Assembly: GCA_902610315.1 (NCBI GenBank) | Contig: CACLVA010000006.1 | Location: 1-64,000, forward strand | Source of the DNA: an uncultured Pelagibacteraceae bacterium | GTDB lineage: Bacteria > Pseudomonadota > Alphaproteobacteria > Pelagibacterales > Pelagibacteraceae | Reading direction: 5' to 3' | Length of the DNA stretch: 64,000 bases | Part shown: positions 27,018 through 36,031 of the stretch, piece by piece | How positions within the stretch are numbered: the first letter of the stretch is position 1 | How the letters are laid out: every line of letters begins with the position of its first letter | Translations under genes and position numbers: made by a program | The notes under the pieces: model-generated | What the model was told of the DNA's origin: nothing | Seen by the model: the letters and a program-made list of their open reading frames with translations, nothing else | Databases searched by the model: none

Positions 27018-28171
27018 TTAAAGTATTCTTCTAATATTTCTGCATAAATTTTAGTTAAATTTTTTAAATCTTTTAAGGATACTGCCTCATCTATTTTATG
27101 CATAGTTTTGCCTACTAAACCAAACTCAAGGCAAGGTGATATCTTTCTTATAAATCTTGCATCAGATGTACCACCAGATGTTGATAGTTTAGGTTTAATT
27201 TTTGTATTCTTTTTAATAATATTCTGAATCTTATAAACAAAACTACTCGGTTCACACAAAAATGCCTCTCCAGATACTTTATATTCAATTTCATATCTAG
27301 AATTTTTCTTTCCACATATCTTTGAAAATATAGTATTTAGTTTTTTCTTTAAAGATTTTGACTCATGTTTATTATTAAATCGTATGTTAAAAGTGGCTTC
27401 CGCAGAACCTGGAATAATATTATCTATATTATTATTTATATTTATACTTGTAACCTCTAGATTAGTTGCTTGAAAATTCTTTGTGCCACTATCAAATTTT
27501 ATATCTTTTAATTTTTTTAAAATTTCTATTATAGTAGTAGATGGATTATTGGCTCGGTGTGGATATGCAACATGCCCTTGTATACCATTAATAACTAACT
27601 TTCCAGTTAAACTACCCCTTCTACCAATTTTAACCATTTCTCCCAATTTATTAGGATTGGTTGGTTCCCCAACTAAACAAAAATTTATTTTTTCTTTTTT
27701 CTTTTTTAAATAATCTACTAGCTTTTTTGTTCCATTAACCGCATCGCCTTCTTCATCCCCTGTAATCAAAAAGCTTATTGAACCTTTTAAATTTTTATTT
27801 TTTGTCAAAAAAATACTTACAGCAGATACAAAAGCTGCAATTGAACTTTTCATATCATTAGCACCCCTGCCAATTAAATGACCATTTTTAACTTTTGGTT
27901 TAAATGGGTTCACGGTCCAGTCATTTAAATTACCTGGAGGCACAACATCCAAATGTCCAGCATAACAAAAATTTGGACCTTTATTTCCTAATCTTGCATA
28001 CAAATTTTTTACGGGTTTATGTGTTTTATCTTTAAAGGTAATTATCTTAGTTTTAAAACCTAATTTTGTTAATTTTTTTTCAAGAAAACTCATCACACCT
28101 GCGTCCATAGGTGTAATAGATGGAAATCTAATTAGCTCTTTTGCTAACTCAAGCTCATTTATTTTTTGCAT
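27014..28171 (-). CDS. dapE: Succinyl-diaminopimelate desuccinylase
   Basis: Makes LL-diaminopimelate for lysine and peptidoglycan. The 385-residue M20 metallopeptidase-fold enzyme has YAGHLDVVPPG with the first zinc His/Asp, GANDMKSSIAAF, LITGDEEGDAVNGTKK with the catalytic Glu pair, and the C-terminal TSGGTSDARFI that DapE shows in place of other M20 motifs. It follows dapD by two bases, so both steps flanking the succinyl branch are encoded together. Confidence 0.94.
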   Translation of the reverse strand: MQKINELELAKELIRFPSITPMDAGVMSFLEKKLTKLGFKTKIITFKDKTHKPVKNLYARLGNKGPNFCYAGHLDVVPPGNLNDWTVNPFKPKVKNGHLIGRGANDMKSSIAAFVSAVSIFLTKNKNLKGSISFLITGDEEGDAVNGTKKLVDYLKKKKEKINFCLVGEPTNPNKLGEMVKIGRRGSLTGKLVINGIQGHVAYPHRANNPSTTIIEILKKLKDIKFDSGTKNFQATNLEVTSININNNIDNIIPGSAEATFNIRFNNKHESKSLKKKLNTIFSKICGKKNSRYEIEYKVSGEAFLCEPSSFVYKIQNIIKKNTKIKPKLSTSGGTSDARFIRKISPCLEFGLVGKTMHKIDEAVSLKDLKNLTKIYAEILEEYFK

Positions 28172-28173
28172 TT

Positions 28174-29001
28174 CTATTCTCTTAAAAGATCGTTTACCGA
28201 AGTTTTAGATCTTGTTTTTTCATCAACTTGTTTAATTATTACCGCACAGTATAGTGATGCGGCTGATGAATTATTTTTATCTGGTAAGGTCCCTGGTACA
28301 ACAACTGAGTAAGGAGGTATTTTACCATAAGATATTTTTCCTGACTTCCGGTCTACAATTTTAGTTGATTGACCAATGTACATTCCCATGCTCAAAACCG
28401 ATCCTTCACCAACGATCACTCCCTCAACTACTTCGGACATTGCACCTAAAAAAACGTTATCTTCAATAATTGTAGGCAATGCTTGAGCTGGTTCCAAAAC
28501 TCCGCCAACTCCAGACCCTGCGGATATATGACAATTTTTTCCAATTTGACAACAACTGCCAGCTCTTGCGAAAGTGTCTATCATCGTCCCTTCATCAATG
28601 TATGCACCTATGTTTACATAGCAAGGCATTAATACTGCATTTTTACCGACGAAAGATCCTTTTCTAACTGGAGAATTAGGAACCATTCTAAAGCCAGCTT
28701 TTTCATGATCCTCTTTAGACCAACCAGCAGTTTTACCTTTTAACAAATGAGCTTTGTCATACCAACTACTATAAGGACCATTTAAATTTTCCATTGGATA
28801 TATTCTAAAACTAAGCATTATTGCTTTCTTAATGTGTTGATGAGCAATCCATTGACCATTTATTTTTTCAGCGGCTCTAACTTTTCCACTATCCAAGTCC
28901 GCAATTATTTGATTAATTGCATCTTTAAGCTTTGGATCTGAGCTAGGGCTAATTTTATCCTTAATTTCCCAGGCATCGTTAATAATTTTTTCTAAAGACA
29001 T
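28174..29001 (-). CDS. dapD: Tetrahydrodipicolinate N-succinyltransferase
   Basis: Transfers succinate from succinyl-CoA to tetrahydrodipicolinate, committing to the succinylase route. The 275-residue protein has a helical N-terminal domain and a left-handed beta helix of hexapeptide repeats (about 105-225: AVLMPCYVNIGAYIDEGTMID, SGVGGVLEP, VFLGAMSEVVEGV). Length and the trimer-forming C-terminus are standard. Part of the run argB, HAD phosphatase, dapD, dapE, HDAC-like. Confidence 0.95.
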   Translation of the reverse strand: MSLEKIINDAWEIKDKISPSSDPKLKDAINQIIADLDSGKVRAAEKINGQWIAHQHIKKAIMLSFRIYPMENLNGPYSSWYDKAHLLKGKTAGWSKEDHEKAGFRMVPNSPVRKGSFVGKNAVLMPCYVNIGAYIDEGTMIDTFARAGSCCQIGKNCHISAGSGVGGVLEPAQALPTIIEDNVFLGAMSEVVEGVIVGEGSVLSMGMYIGQSTKIVDRKSGKISYGKIPPYSVVVPGTLPDKNNSSAASLYCAVIIKQVDEKTRSKTSVNDLLRE

Positions 29002-29004
29002 AAT

Positions 29005-29697
29005 TTACTTGTTTTTTAATAGCCTTATTTCTTTAAGAAATAAAGACAGATTTTCTATTTTATGAGAAATATAATCTTTATTAGAGTCTATCTTGCCAAA
29101 ATGCTCATCATTAATTAGCCAAACTGTATAGCATCCTCTTTCGTGACCAATACCTAAATTTTTTGCAATATCTTCAATATAGATCGTTTCTTTCGGATTT
29201 ATCTTAAATTTATTGAGCATTAGATCAAAAGTCTTTGCCTCAGGTTTTGGGACATATCCAGCATCTTGAATATCGAACACTTTATCTCTTCCAAAAAGAT
29301 CATATACTCCAAGGTGTGATAATATATTTTCAGCGTGTTCAGCACTCCCATTAGTGAAAATAAACTTTTCCATATCTAAATTAATCAATTCATCTCTCAT
29401 AATTTTATCTTCTTTCATAAAAGAGAGATCGATTGTGTGTACATATTTCAAAAATTCTTGAGGTGGTATGTCATGATGTATCATCAGCCCATTTAAACTT
29501 GTGTTATACTTATAAAAATAATCAGTTTGCAATTTTTTAGCTTCATCTCGATTTATTTTAAGTCTTTCAGAAATAAATTGTGTCATACGATTGGATACTT
29601 GGCCAAATACTTTTTCTAATGAATAATTATTATGTTTCCCGTAACATACTCCATCAAGATCTAATAATAGATATTTCATTTTTTTTAAATCTTTCAT
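29005..29697 (-). CDS. HAD-family pyrimidine 5'-nucleotidase-like phosphatase
   Basis: A 230-residue haloacid-dehalogenase hydrolase. Motif I is LLDLDGVCYG (usual nucleophile Asp), motif II IFTNGS, and motif III/IV KPEAKTFDLML and YIEDIAKNLGIG. The pattern matches the SDT1/pyrimidine-nucleotidase subgroup regularly found between argB and dapD in alphaproteobacteria. It probably dephosphorylates UMP/CMP or damaged nucleotides. An internal ATG six codons in is an alternative start. Confidence 0.82.
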   Translation of the reverse strand: MKDLKKMKYLLLDLDGVCYGKHNNYSLEKVFGQVSNRMTQFISERLKINRDEAKKLQTDYFYKYNTSLNGLMIHHDIPPQEFLKYVHTIDLSFMKEDKIMRDELINLDMEKFIFTNGSAEHAENILSHLGVYDLFGRDKVFDIQDAGYVPKPEAKTFDLMLNKFKINPKETIYIEDIAKNLGIGHERGCYTVWLINDEHFGKIDSNKDYISHKIENLSLFLKEIRLLKNK

Positions 29698-30542
29698 TTT
29701 CTTATTAAAGTTCCTGATCCTTTATCTGAAAAAATTTCAAATAATATTGAATGTTTTTTTCTACCATCAATTATTGCAACAGCGGTTACTCCATTATTAA
29801 TAGCGTCTAAACATGTATTTATCTTTGGTATCATTCCCTCAGTTATTGTCTCATCTTTGATCATCTCTAAAATTTTGGAAGAGGAAATTTCTTGTATTAG
29901 CTTTTTATTTTTGTCTAAAACTCCTTCTACATTTGTCATTAAAAGCAATCTTCTTGATTTGAGCGATTTAGCTATTGCCCCTGCAGCAGTGTCTCCGTTT
30001 ATATTATAAGTTTGTAGATCTTTTCCTAATCCTAAAGGAGAAATTACAGGAATAAAATTTTCATTTAATATCTTATTAATAACATCAGACTCAATTTTTT
30101 TAGGCACACCAACAAAGCCCAATTCACTTGACTCTGGATCGACATGAATAACATTATTATCTTTTGTATTAATTGAAACTCCTTTTGTCCCTTTTTCTTC
30201 TAATGATTTAACAATATCATTATTAAAATCTATAAGAACATTTTCTACAATATTTATGATTTTTTTGTCGGTTACCCTTAAACCTCTTATAAACTTTGAT
30301 TTTATTTTTGATTTATCTAATTCTCTTTTTATTCTAGGACCTCCACCATGAACTACAATAACAGAAAGCCCTAAATCGTTTAAAATTTTTAAATCAGATA
30401 TAAAATTATTAAATATTTCTCTGTCAATAAATACGTTACCGCCATATTTAATTACTATTAATTCATTTTTATATTTCTTGACGTATTTCTGAACTTCCTC
30501 AATAGGAGGACCATCTTTAGGTAAAATTTTTTCTAGTTCCAT
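29694..30542 (-). CDS. argB: Acetylglutamate kinase
   Basis: Second step of arginine synthesis: phosphorylates N-acetylglutamate. The 282-residue amino-acid-kinase fold shows IVIKYGGNVF, VVHGGGPRIKREL with the substrate-binding glycine loop, YNINGDTAAGAIA and LMTNVEGVLDKN. The N-terminal extension of about 25 residues before the first beta strand is the type seen in arginine-inhibitable hexameric forms. Directly abuts the yidC stop; engB, which often sits between them in relatives, is missing here. Confidence 0.94.
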   Translation of the reverse strand: MELEKILPKDGPPIEEVQKYVKKYKNELIVIKYGGNVFIDREIFNNFISDLKILNDLGLSVIVVHGGGPRIKRELDKSKIKSKFIRGLRVTDKKIINIVENVLIDFNNDIVKSLEEKGTKGVSINTKDNNVIHVDPESSELGFVGVPKKIESDVINKILNENFIPVISPLGLGKDLQTYNINGDTAAGAIAKSLKSRRLLLMTNVEGVLDKNKKLIQEISSSKILEMIKDETITEGMIPKINTCLDAINNGVTAVAIIDGRKKHSILFEIFSDKGSGTLIRK

Positions 30543-32219
30543 TTAAGAAGCGGTTTTAACAGTAGTTCTTTTCATAATTACATACTGTTGAGCCATAGTA
30601 AGAATATTGTTTGCGGTCCAATACAGCACAAGTCCAGATGGAAAAGGAGCTAAAATTATTGTTAAAAATAATGGAAAGAACATAAAAATTTTTTTTTGTA
30701 TTTCGTCCTGAGGGGCTGGATTTAGTTTCTGCTGCAGCCACATTGTAAAACCCATCATTACGGGAAGAGCCCCAATAATCATGAAAGATGGTGGATCCCA
30801 TGGTATTAGACCAAATAAATTAAAAATTGAAGTTGGGTCCTTTTCAGACAAATCTTTTATCCATCCAAAAAATGGCTGATGTCTCATTTCAATTGTTACA
30901 AATAACATTTTGTAAATTGCAAAGAAGAAGGGTATAGAGATCAAAATTGGCAAACAGCCTGATACTGGGTTAATGCCTTCTTTCTTATATAGTTGCATCA
31001 TTGCCTGTTGTAATTTCATTTTATCGTCTTTGTGAATTTCTTTTAGACGAGCCATTTCGGGTTGAACTAACTTCATACGGCTCATTGACTTAAAAGCATA
31101 ATTATTTAACGGAAAAAATGCTAATCTTAAACAGACAGTTATTAGTATTATTGCAATTCCATAATTACCTGCGAGCTTAAAAAAATAATCATTTAAAAAA
31201 AATAGAGGTTTTACTATCCAATAAAACCAACCCCAATCAATTACAAGATCAAACTTTTTAAGACCTAAGCTTTCATTATAACCATCAATAACATTTACCT
31301 CTTTTGCTGCAACAACCACATTAACAATATTACTAATTTGGGCATTTGGTTTAGCTTCGTAGGAGTCTGTTTCTATGTAGTTTACTTTGAATTTTTTATT
31401 ATATTCAAAGTCAGCTCTAAATTTTTTATTTTTTTGTGGAATTATACTTGTTAACCAATATTTATCAGTTATCCCTAAAAATCCATTATTAGCATTTTTT
31501 GAATATTTTTTGTCTAAGATATCTTTGTAATCTTTCTCGATTAGTTGATCATCTAAAACTCCAAGAGGCCCCTCATGTAAAATAAAAAAGTCTATAATCT
31601 CTGGAATTTTAGTTCTAATAATTTGTGCGTATGGATAAAAACTATAAATCTTATCTGAACTATTTTTAATTCTTTGTTCAATAGTGAATAAATATTGATT
31701 GTCAATTTTTAAAATTTTCTCAAAAGTTAGTCCCTGATTATTTTTCCAAATAAGAGTGACATCATCATTTGGTGTAAGTTTTGAATTACCTTCAATTTTC
31801 CAAATTGTTTTATTATCAGGAATATCTATATTTTTATTGTTAGATGCCCAACCAGACTCAACATAATAACCATTTGAAGTTGATTTGGGATTTAATAAAG
31901 TTACGAATTGATCAGAATTAAGTTGAGTTTTATATTTTTTGAAAATTAAATCATCTATTGTTGCACCCTTTAATGAAATTGAGCCCTTAATACTCTCATT
32001 TTCAAAATAAAATCTGTCATCTAATTTTAATGCTTCTTCTCTAGAGAGATTGGTAATTTTTTCAGTAGCGTCTATATTTGGAGCATCACTGCTGTTAACA
32101 ATTTTTTCTTTTTCTTTTCTTTTTTTTATTTCTTCCGGTGATGGTTGAAAAAATAAGCTCCACATTACTATGATAGCTAAACTAAGCGATATAGCGGCTA
32201 TTATATTTTTTGTATCCAT
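30543..32219 (-). CDS. yidC: Membrane protein insertase YidC
   Basis: Inserts and folds inner-membrane proteins with or without SecYEG. The 558-residue protein has an N-terminal anchor (about 6-24), a large periplasmic beta-sandwich domain (about 60-330), then the conserved core with five helices. In the core KSMSRMKLVQPEMARLKE is the cytoplasmic C1 coiled segment and GCLPILISIPFFFAIYKML the second core helix. Part of rpmH, rnpA, yidD, yidC, argB. Confidence 0.95.
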   Translation of the reverse strand: MDTKNIIAAISLSLAIIVMWSLFFQPSPEEIKKRKEKEKIVNSSDAPNIDATEKITNLSREEALKLDDRFYFENESIKGSISLKGATIDDLIFKKYKTQLNSDQFVTLLNPKSTSNGYYVESGWASNNKNIDIPDNKTIWKIEGNSKLTPNDDVTLIWKNNQGLTFEKILKIDNQYLFTIEQRIKNSSDKIYSFYPYAQIIRTKIPEIIDFFILHEGPLGVLDDQLIEKDYKDILDKKYSKNANNGFLGITDKYWLTSIIPQKNKKFRADFEYNKKFKVNYIETDSYEAKPNAQISNIVNVVVAAKEVNVIDGYNESLGLKKFDLVIDWGWFYWIVKPLFFLNDYFFKLAGNYGIAIILITVCLRLAFFPLNNYAFKSMSRMKLVQPEMARLKEIHKDDKMKLQQAMMQLYKKEGINPVSGCLPILISIPFFFAIYKMLFVTIEMRHQPFFGWIKDLSEKDPTSIFNLFGLIPWDPPSFMIIGALPVMMGFTMWLQQKLNPAPQDEIQKKIFMFFPLFLTIILAPFPSGLVLYWTANNILTMAQQYVIMKRTTVKTAS

Positions 32220-32221
32220 AT

Positions 32222-32464
32222 TTATTTTTTATTTTTTAACGGTCTGTAACCTTCTCCTCCACCTAAAAATTTAATTGGGTGGCAAGTTATCAGTCTTAAA
32301 AACCCTTTAATAGATCCTTTTAAAGGTCCATAAGTTTTTAAACAATCAATAAAGTAATCTGAACAAGATGGAAAATATCTACAGTTATTTCCTAGCAACG
32401 GGGAAATAAGATATTGATAAAATTTGATAATTTTTATTAGTATTATATTAATTAATTTGATCAT
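32222..32464 (-). CDS. yidD: Membrane protein insertion efficiency factor YidD
   Basis: An 80-residue amphipathic protein. IKFYQYLISPLLGNNCRYFPSCSDYFIDCL carries the three conserved cysteines of the family, and KGFLRLITCHPI and GEGYRPL close it. It helps YidC-dependent insertion. It overlaps rnpA by four bases and sits two bases before yidC. Confidence 0.92.
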   Translation of the reverse strand: MIKLINIILIKIIKFYQYLISPLLGNNCRYFPSCSDYFIDCLKTYGPLKGSIKGFLRLITCHPIKFLGGGEGYRPLKNKK

Positions 32465-32802
32465 AAAATTTTTTTAAAATCTACAAGCATTGTTTCTTTA
32501 ATTTCACTGTACTTACTATCTAATACATTTTTTTTAGCAATAATTAAGTATGAATATTTTAAATTTATTTTAATAGATTTCAGAATATAGTTAATTATAT
32601 TTTTCAATCTTCTTTTAATTTTGTTTCTTTGTACTGCTTTTCCAAGTTTCCTTTTTGTGATAATGCTTAAATTCAATGAATTATTGTTTTTATATGACAA
32701 TTTTTTAAAAAAAATTGTGGAGTAATAATTATTTATTTTTCTGCCGGACAAAATTTTTTTGAAATCTTCGTTTTTAGAAAGACTTAAAATTTTAATACCC
32801 AT
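32461..32802 (-). CDS. rnpA: Ribonuclease P protein component
   Basis: A 113-residue basic protein that assists the RNase P RNA in 5' maturation of tRNAs. The family motif appears as AVQRNKIKRRLKNII (the RNR region), preceded by ITKRKLGKA. Its ATG overlaps the rpmH stop (TAATG). The RNase P RNA gene itself is not seen in this window. Confidence 0.9.
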   Translation of the reverse strand: MGIKILSLSKNEDFKKILSGRKINNYYSTIFFKKLSYKNNNSLNLSIITKRKLGKAVQRNKIKRRLKNIINYILKSIKINLKYSYLIIAKKNVLDSKYSEIKETMLVDFKKIL

Positions 32803-32936
32803 TATACGGTTAGTTTTTTTCTACCTTTTTTCCTTCTCCTTGATAGTAGTTTTCTCCCACCTTTTGTTTTCATTTTAGATCTGAAGCCGTGTCGCCTTTT
32901 TCTAACAAGTCTGCTTGGTTGATATGTTCTTTTCAT
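32802..32936 (-). CDS. rpmH: 50S ribosomal protein L34
   Basis: A 44-residue, very basic ribosomal protein starting [19 protein letters not shown] and ending KKGRKKLTV. The family is unmistakable: KRTYQPS, HGFRSKM and GRKLLSRRR. It is first in the rpmH-rnpA-yidD-yidC operon and its stop overlaps the rnpA start. No Shine-Dalgarno is evident before the ATG at 32936. Confidence 0.97.
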   Translation of the reverse strand: MKRTYQPSRLVRKRRHGFRSKMKTKGGRKLLSRRRKKGRKKLTV

Positions 32937-33021
32937 AGGTAATATTAAATATTAAAATTTTCGGGTAGTTATAGAAAATATATATGTATAAGTACAGAAA
33001 ATTTTTATATTACTTAAATAT

Positions 33022-33738
33022 ATGGAAAATATAAAAAAGTTTAAAATTTATTTGGGTATTTTATATGTACTTTTAATATCAACGTTCTTATATTTTTTTT
33101 TTAGCAAGTTTACCCTTCAGGAGTTATCAAGTTATGAATTTATAAAAAATAACGTTGATTATTTCTCGAGTCTTAAAGATAAAAATTATTATACCCTGTT
33201 ATTAACCTTCTTTCTATTTGTTGTATTTTGGGTTTTATTACTTGGATTTGGATCACCTGTAGCTCTAGCATCAGGTTTTATATTTGGAAAATGGATTGGA
33301 ACAATTATAATTGCTACATCCTTATCAGTAGGCTCTCTATTACTTTATTTAATTGCAAATTTTTTTTTTAGAGACTTGGTTCAACAAAAACTTGGAAATA
33401 GAATGGTTTTCTTAAAAGATTTATTTAAGAAAAACGAATTCTTATACTTCTTAATTTATAGGTTTATTGGTGGCTTACCTTTTTTTATTCATAACACTCT
33501 ACCAGTAATTTTTAACATAAGAATTATAAATTATTTTTTTGGAACTTTATTAGGAATGATACCACAATTATTTATAATGGTTTCAATTGGTAGTGGATTG
33601 GAAAAAATCATAAAAACAAATAATAGTCCACCTTCATTTTTTGAAATTATTGCTTCGAAAGATATATATCTGCCTTTAATAGCTTTTATAGCAATAGTCG
33701 TAATTAGTATCTTTTTAAAAAAGAAATTCTATAAATAG
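33022..33738 (+). CDS. VTT-domain (TVP38/TMEM64, DedA-like) membrane protein
   Basis: A 238-residue protein with an N-terminal helix (about 10-28) and several further segments. The SNARE-associated/VTT core shows GSPVALASGFIFGKWIGTII, a glycine-rich re-entrant segment, and FIGGLPFFIHNTLP with the conserved Arg just before it. Such proteins are proposed lipid scramblases or transporters. Divergent from rpmH. Its stop lies six bases before the 3' end of a tRNA on the other strand. Confidence 0.8.
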   Translation: MENIKKFKIYLGILYVLLISTFLYFFFSKFTLQELSSYEFIKNNVDYFSSLKDKNYYTLLLTFFLFVVFWVLLLGFGSPVALASGFIFGKWIGTIIIATSLSVGSLLLYLIANFFFRDLVQQKLGNRMVFLKDLFKKNEFLYFLIYRFIGGLPFFIHNTLPVIFNIRIINYFFGTLLGMIPQLFIMVSIGSGLEKIIKTNNSPPSFFEIIASKDIYLPLIAFIAIVVISIFLKKKFYK

Positions 33739-33744
33739 AAAGTT

Positions 33745-33819
33745 TGGTGCCCTCGATGAGAATCTAACTCATGACTGACCCTTACCAAGGGCCTGTTTTA
33801 ACACTAAAACTACAAGGGC
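33745..33819 (-). tRNA. tRNA-Thr (GGT)
   Basis: A 75-nt cloverleaf on the minus strand with encoded CCA. The acceptor stem GCCCTTG pairs with CGAGGGC, the D stem GTTT with AAAC, the anticodon stem GGCCC with GGGTC around loop TTGGTAA (anticodon GGT, plus-strand 33784-33786), and the T stem ATGAG with CTCAT. G1-C72 and C2-G71 match threonine identity. The D-loop has T where G19 is normal and the T-loop has A where C56 is normal, a Watson-Crick replacement of the tertiary pair. Confidence 0.85.
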
Positions 33820-33910
33820 CTATATTTAAAATAGTGTAAAAAATTAAATTATTCAAATTATTGCCTTAATTTTTTTTTTTAATATAAGTATAATTCAGTT
33901 AAGATAATTT

Positions 33911-34105
33911 ATGGGAATTCATTACGATTATAAATCAACTAGAGGCGCTAAGGCTATGGAGAAGCAAGCTAAAAGAGAAAAAAAGCTTGCAGAAAAAAGA
34001 GCTAAAAAACAACTTAAATCTGGCTTGAATAAAAAAGTTGATGAAACAATCCCTATAGATCAAGTAGTCACGTTAGATCACTTAACGAATCCTGAAAAAA
34101 AATAA
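33911..34105 (+). CDS. Small conserved basic protein, function unknown
   Basis: A 64-residue protein beginning MGIHYDYKSTRGAKAM, then a Lys/Arg/Ala-rich helical centre (about 17-40) and an acidic tail ending HLTNPEKK. I do not recognise a function. The high charge and helical middle suggest a nucleic-acid- or ribosome-associated protein. Five bases separate it from another tiny basic gene, and both precede dcd-murA, so cotranscription is likely. Confidence 0.55.
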   Translation: MGIHYDYKSTRGAKAMEKQAKREKKLAEKRAKKQLKSGLNKKVDETIPIDQVVTLDHLTNPEKK

Positions 34106-34110
34106 TTAAA

Positions 34111-34224
34111 ATGAGCAGCAAAAGAAAGCCCTCAAAGCTTGATCTTGAAAGGGCATTACGTCTAAATTTAAGAAAAAGGAAAATTGTTAAAAAAACAAAA
34201 AAAAATAAAAATGATACTAAATGA
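34111..34224 (+). CDS. Very small basic protein (37 aa)
   Basis: Starts MSSKRKPSKLDLERALRLNL and continues with a Lys/Arg-rich tail ending NKNDTK. It overlaps the dcd start by 14 bases and follows another small basic gene by five. The N-terminal half could form an amphipathic helix. No known family is recognised; the gene is supported by tight spacing within an operon rather than by homology. Confidence 0.45.
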   Translation: MSSKRKPSKLDLERALRLNLRKRKIVKKTKKNKNDTK

Positions 34225-34762
34225 TAAACAAATAAAGAAATTATCGGAAGAGGAAGAGATGATCACCCCTTTTGTTGCAGAAAGTGTTTCCAAAGGCATA
34301 AGTCATGGCCTAAATTCTTTCGGTTATGATTTAAGATGTGGTGCAGAATTTAAGATATTTACGAATATTAAAGGTGCTACAGCAGATCCGAAAAATTTTA
34401 GTGAAGATAATTTTATAACAGTAAAAGGAGAAGAGTCTATATTAATACCACCAAACTCCTTCGCGCTAGCAAGTAGTTTAGAATATTTTAAGATGCCAAG
34501 AGATGTTACAGGACTTGTTACAGCTAAATCTACTTATGCAAGATGCGGACTAGGTACTCCTCCAACAGTTTTAGAAGCAGGATGGCATGGAAATTTAGTT
34601 TTAGAGTTTTCTAATCACACAAGCAATTCTATAAAACTTTATGCCAATAGTGGCGCTGCACAGATATTATTTTTTAAAGGTGATCAACCTGAGGTCTCTT
34701 ACTCAGATAGAAAAGGTAAGTATCAAGGCCAAGTTGGAATTACTCTAGCAAAATCAAAATAA
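34211..34762 (+). CDS. dcd: dCTP deaminase
   Basis: Deaminates dCTP to dUTP, feeding dTMP synthesis. The 183-residue trimeric dUTPase-fold protein has HGLNSFGYDLRCG, the AKSTYARCGLGTPPTVLEAGWHG active-site segment with catalytic Glu, and the C-terminal YQGQVGITLAKS lid. The start at ATG 34211 matches the usual N-terminus MILNDKQI; an earlier ATG at 34184 adds nine lysine-rich residues. Abuts murA with no gap. Confidence 0.93.
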   Translation: MILNDKQIKKLSEEEEMITPFVAESVSKGISHGLNSFGYDLRCGAEFKIFTNIKGATADPKNFSEDNFITVKGEESILIPPNSFALASSLEYFKMPRDVTGLVTAKSTYARCGLGTPPTVLEAGWHGNLVLEFSNHTSNSIKLYANSGAAQILFFKGDQPEVSYSDRKGKYQGQVGITLAKSK

Positions 34763-36031
34763 ATGAAAAGATTTTTAATAAATGGCCCTAATAAAGGTGT
34801 TAAGGGCGAAATTAATGTAAGTGGCGCTAAAAATTCTTGTTTGCCTTTAATGGCAGCTTCAATTTTGTTTAAGAAAAAGGTTATTTTGAGAAATGTACCT
34901 TTTGTGAAGGATGTTTTCACCATGAAAGATTTACTTATATCTTTAGGTTCAAAAGTTGAGCTCATAAAAGAAAAAAAAATTATTAAAATCACAAATAACA
35001 AAAAACATAAATTAATTGTTCCATATAATTTAGTTTCTACTATGAGAGCAGGTGTTTTAACAATGGGACCTTTATTAGCTAGATACCCAAAAAGTAAAAT
35101 TAGAGTTGCTTTAGGTGGCGGGTGTGCTTTAGGTATCAGAGACACTTCTTGGCATCTCTCAGGATTTAAAAGTCTTGGTGCAGATAATACTCTTAACAGA
35201 GGTTATGTGAACATTTATTCAAAAAATGGTTTAAAGGGAAACATTTTTAAATTTCCAAAAGTTACTGTTACTGGAAGTTCAAATTTGATAATGGCATCAG
35301 TACTTATAAAAGGAGAACACATAATCAAAAATATTTCAATAGAACCTGAAGTGAAAGATTTGATTAAATTTTTAAATAATTCTGGGGCTCAAATAAAGTT
35401 TATAGGAAAAAGATCTATAAAAATTCAAGGGGTTAATGAACTTGTAAATGGCGATCATACTATTATCGGTGATAGGATCGAAGCTTTTAGTTACTTATGC
35501 GTTGCAGCGATAACGAATGGAAGAATTAAAGTAAAAAAAATTGATCCTAAATATTTAAATGCAGAATTAAGAATATTAAAAAAAATCGGATACAAAATAG
35601 AAATTAATGTAAACTCAATCATGATTTCACCAGGTAAAAAAACAAAACCTGTATTAATTAGAACTGGTCCTTGGCCACAATTTGCCACCGACAACATGCC
35701 AATTATTCTTGCAGTTTTAACAAAGGTTTCTGGAAAAAGTATAATTGAAGAAACAATATTCTCAAATAGATTTATGGCAGTCCCAGAGTTAAAAAGAATG
35801 GGCGCAAAAATATCAATAAAGAAAAATAAGGCATTTATTATTGGACAAAAAAAATTAAATGCTGCAGATTGTATTTCATCAGATTTAAGAACTACATTTT
35901 CAATAATCTTAGGAGCAATATCAGCCGAGGGATCTTCTACAATATCCCGAATTTATCATGGTTTAAGAGGATATGAAAACTTACAAATTAAGCTCAAAAA
36001 ATTAGGAATTAAAATTAAACTAAAAAAATAA
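34763..36031 (+). CDS. murA: UDP-N-acetylglucosamine 1-carboxyvinyltransferase
   Basis: First committed step of peptidoglycan synthesis: transfers enolpyruvate from PEP to UDP-GlcNAc. The 422-residue EPSP-synthase-fold enzyme begins with VSGAKNSCLPLMAA and keeps the catalytic Cys121 in LGGGCALGIRD, so it should be fosfomycin-sensitive. RPxxxH-type variation in the loop (RDTSWH) is seen. DLRTTFSIILGAISAEG and RIYHGLRGYENL close the family pattern. Start codon overlaps nothing and directly follows dcd. Confidence 0.95.
   Translation: MKRFLINGPNKGVKGEINVSGAKNSCLPLMAASILFKKKVILRNVPFVKDVFTMKDLLISLGSKVELIKEKKIIKITNNKKHKLIVPYNLVSTMRAGVLTMGPLLARYPKSKIRVALGGGCALGIRDTSWHLSGFKSLGADNTLNRGYVNIYSKNGLKGNIFKFPKVTVTGSSNLIMASVLIKGEHIIKNISIEPEVKDLIKFLNNSGAQIKFIGKRSIKIQGVNELVNGDHTIIGDRIEAFSYLCVAAITNGRIKVKKIDPKYLNAELRILKKIGYKIEINVNSIMISPGKKTKPVLIRTGPWPQFATDNMPIILAVLTKVSGKSIIEETIFSNRFMAVPELKRMGAKISIKKNKAFIIGQKKLNAADCISSDLRTTFSIILGAISAEGSSTISRIYHGLRGYENLQIKLKKLGIKIKLKK

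Noticed and set aside
34723..35145. 140-codon minus-strand frame inside dcd/murA
   Set aside because: Antisense shadow of two well-recognised genes.
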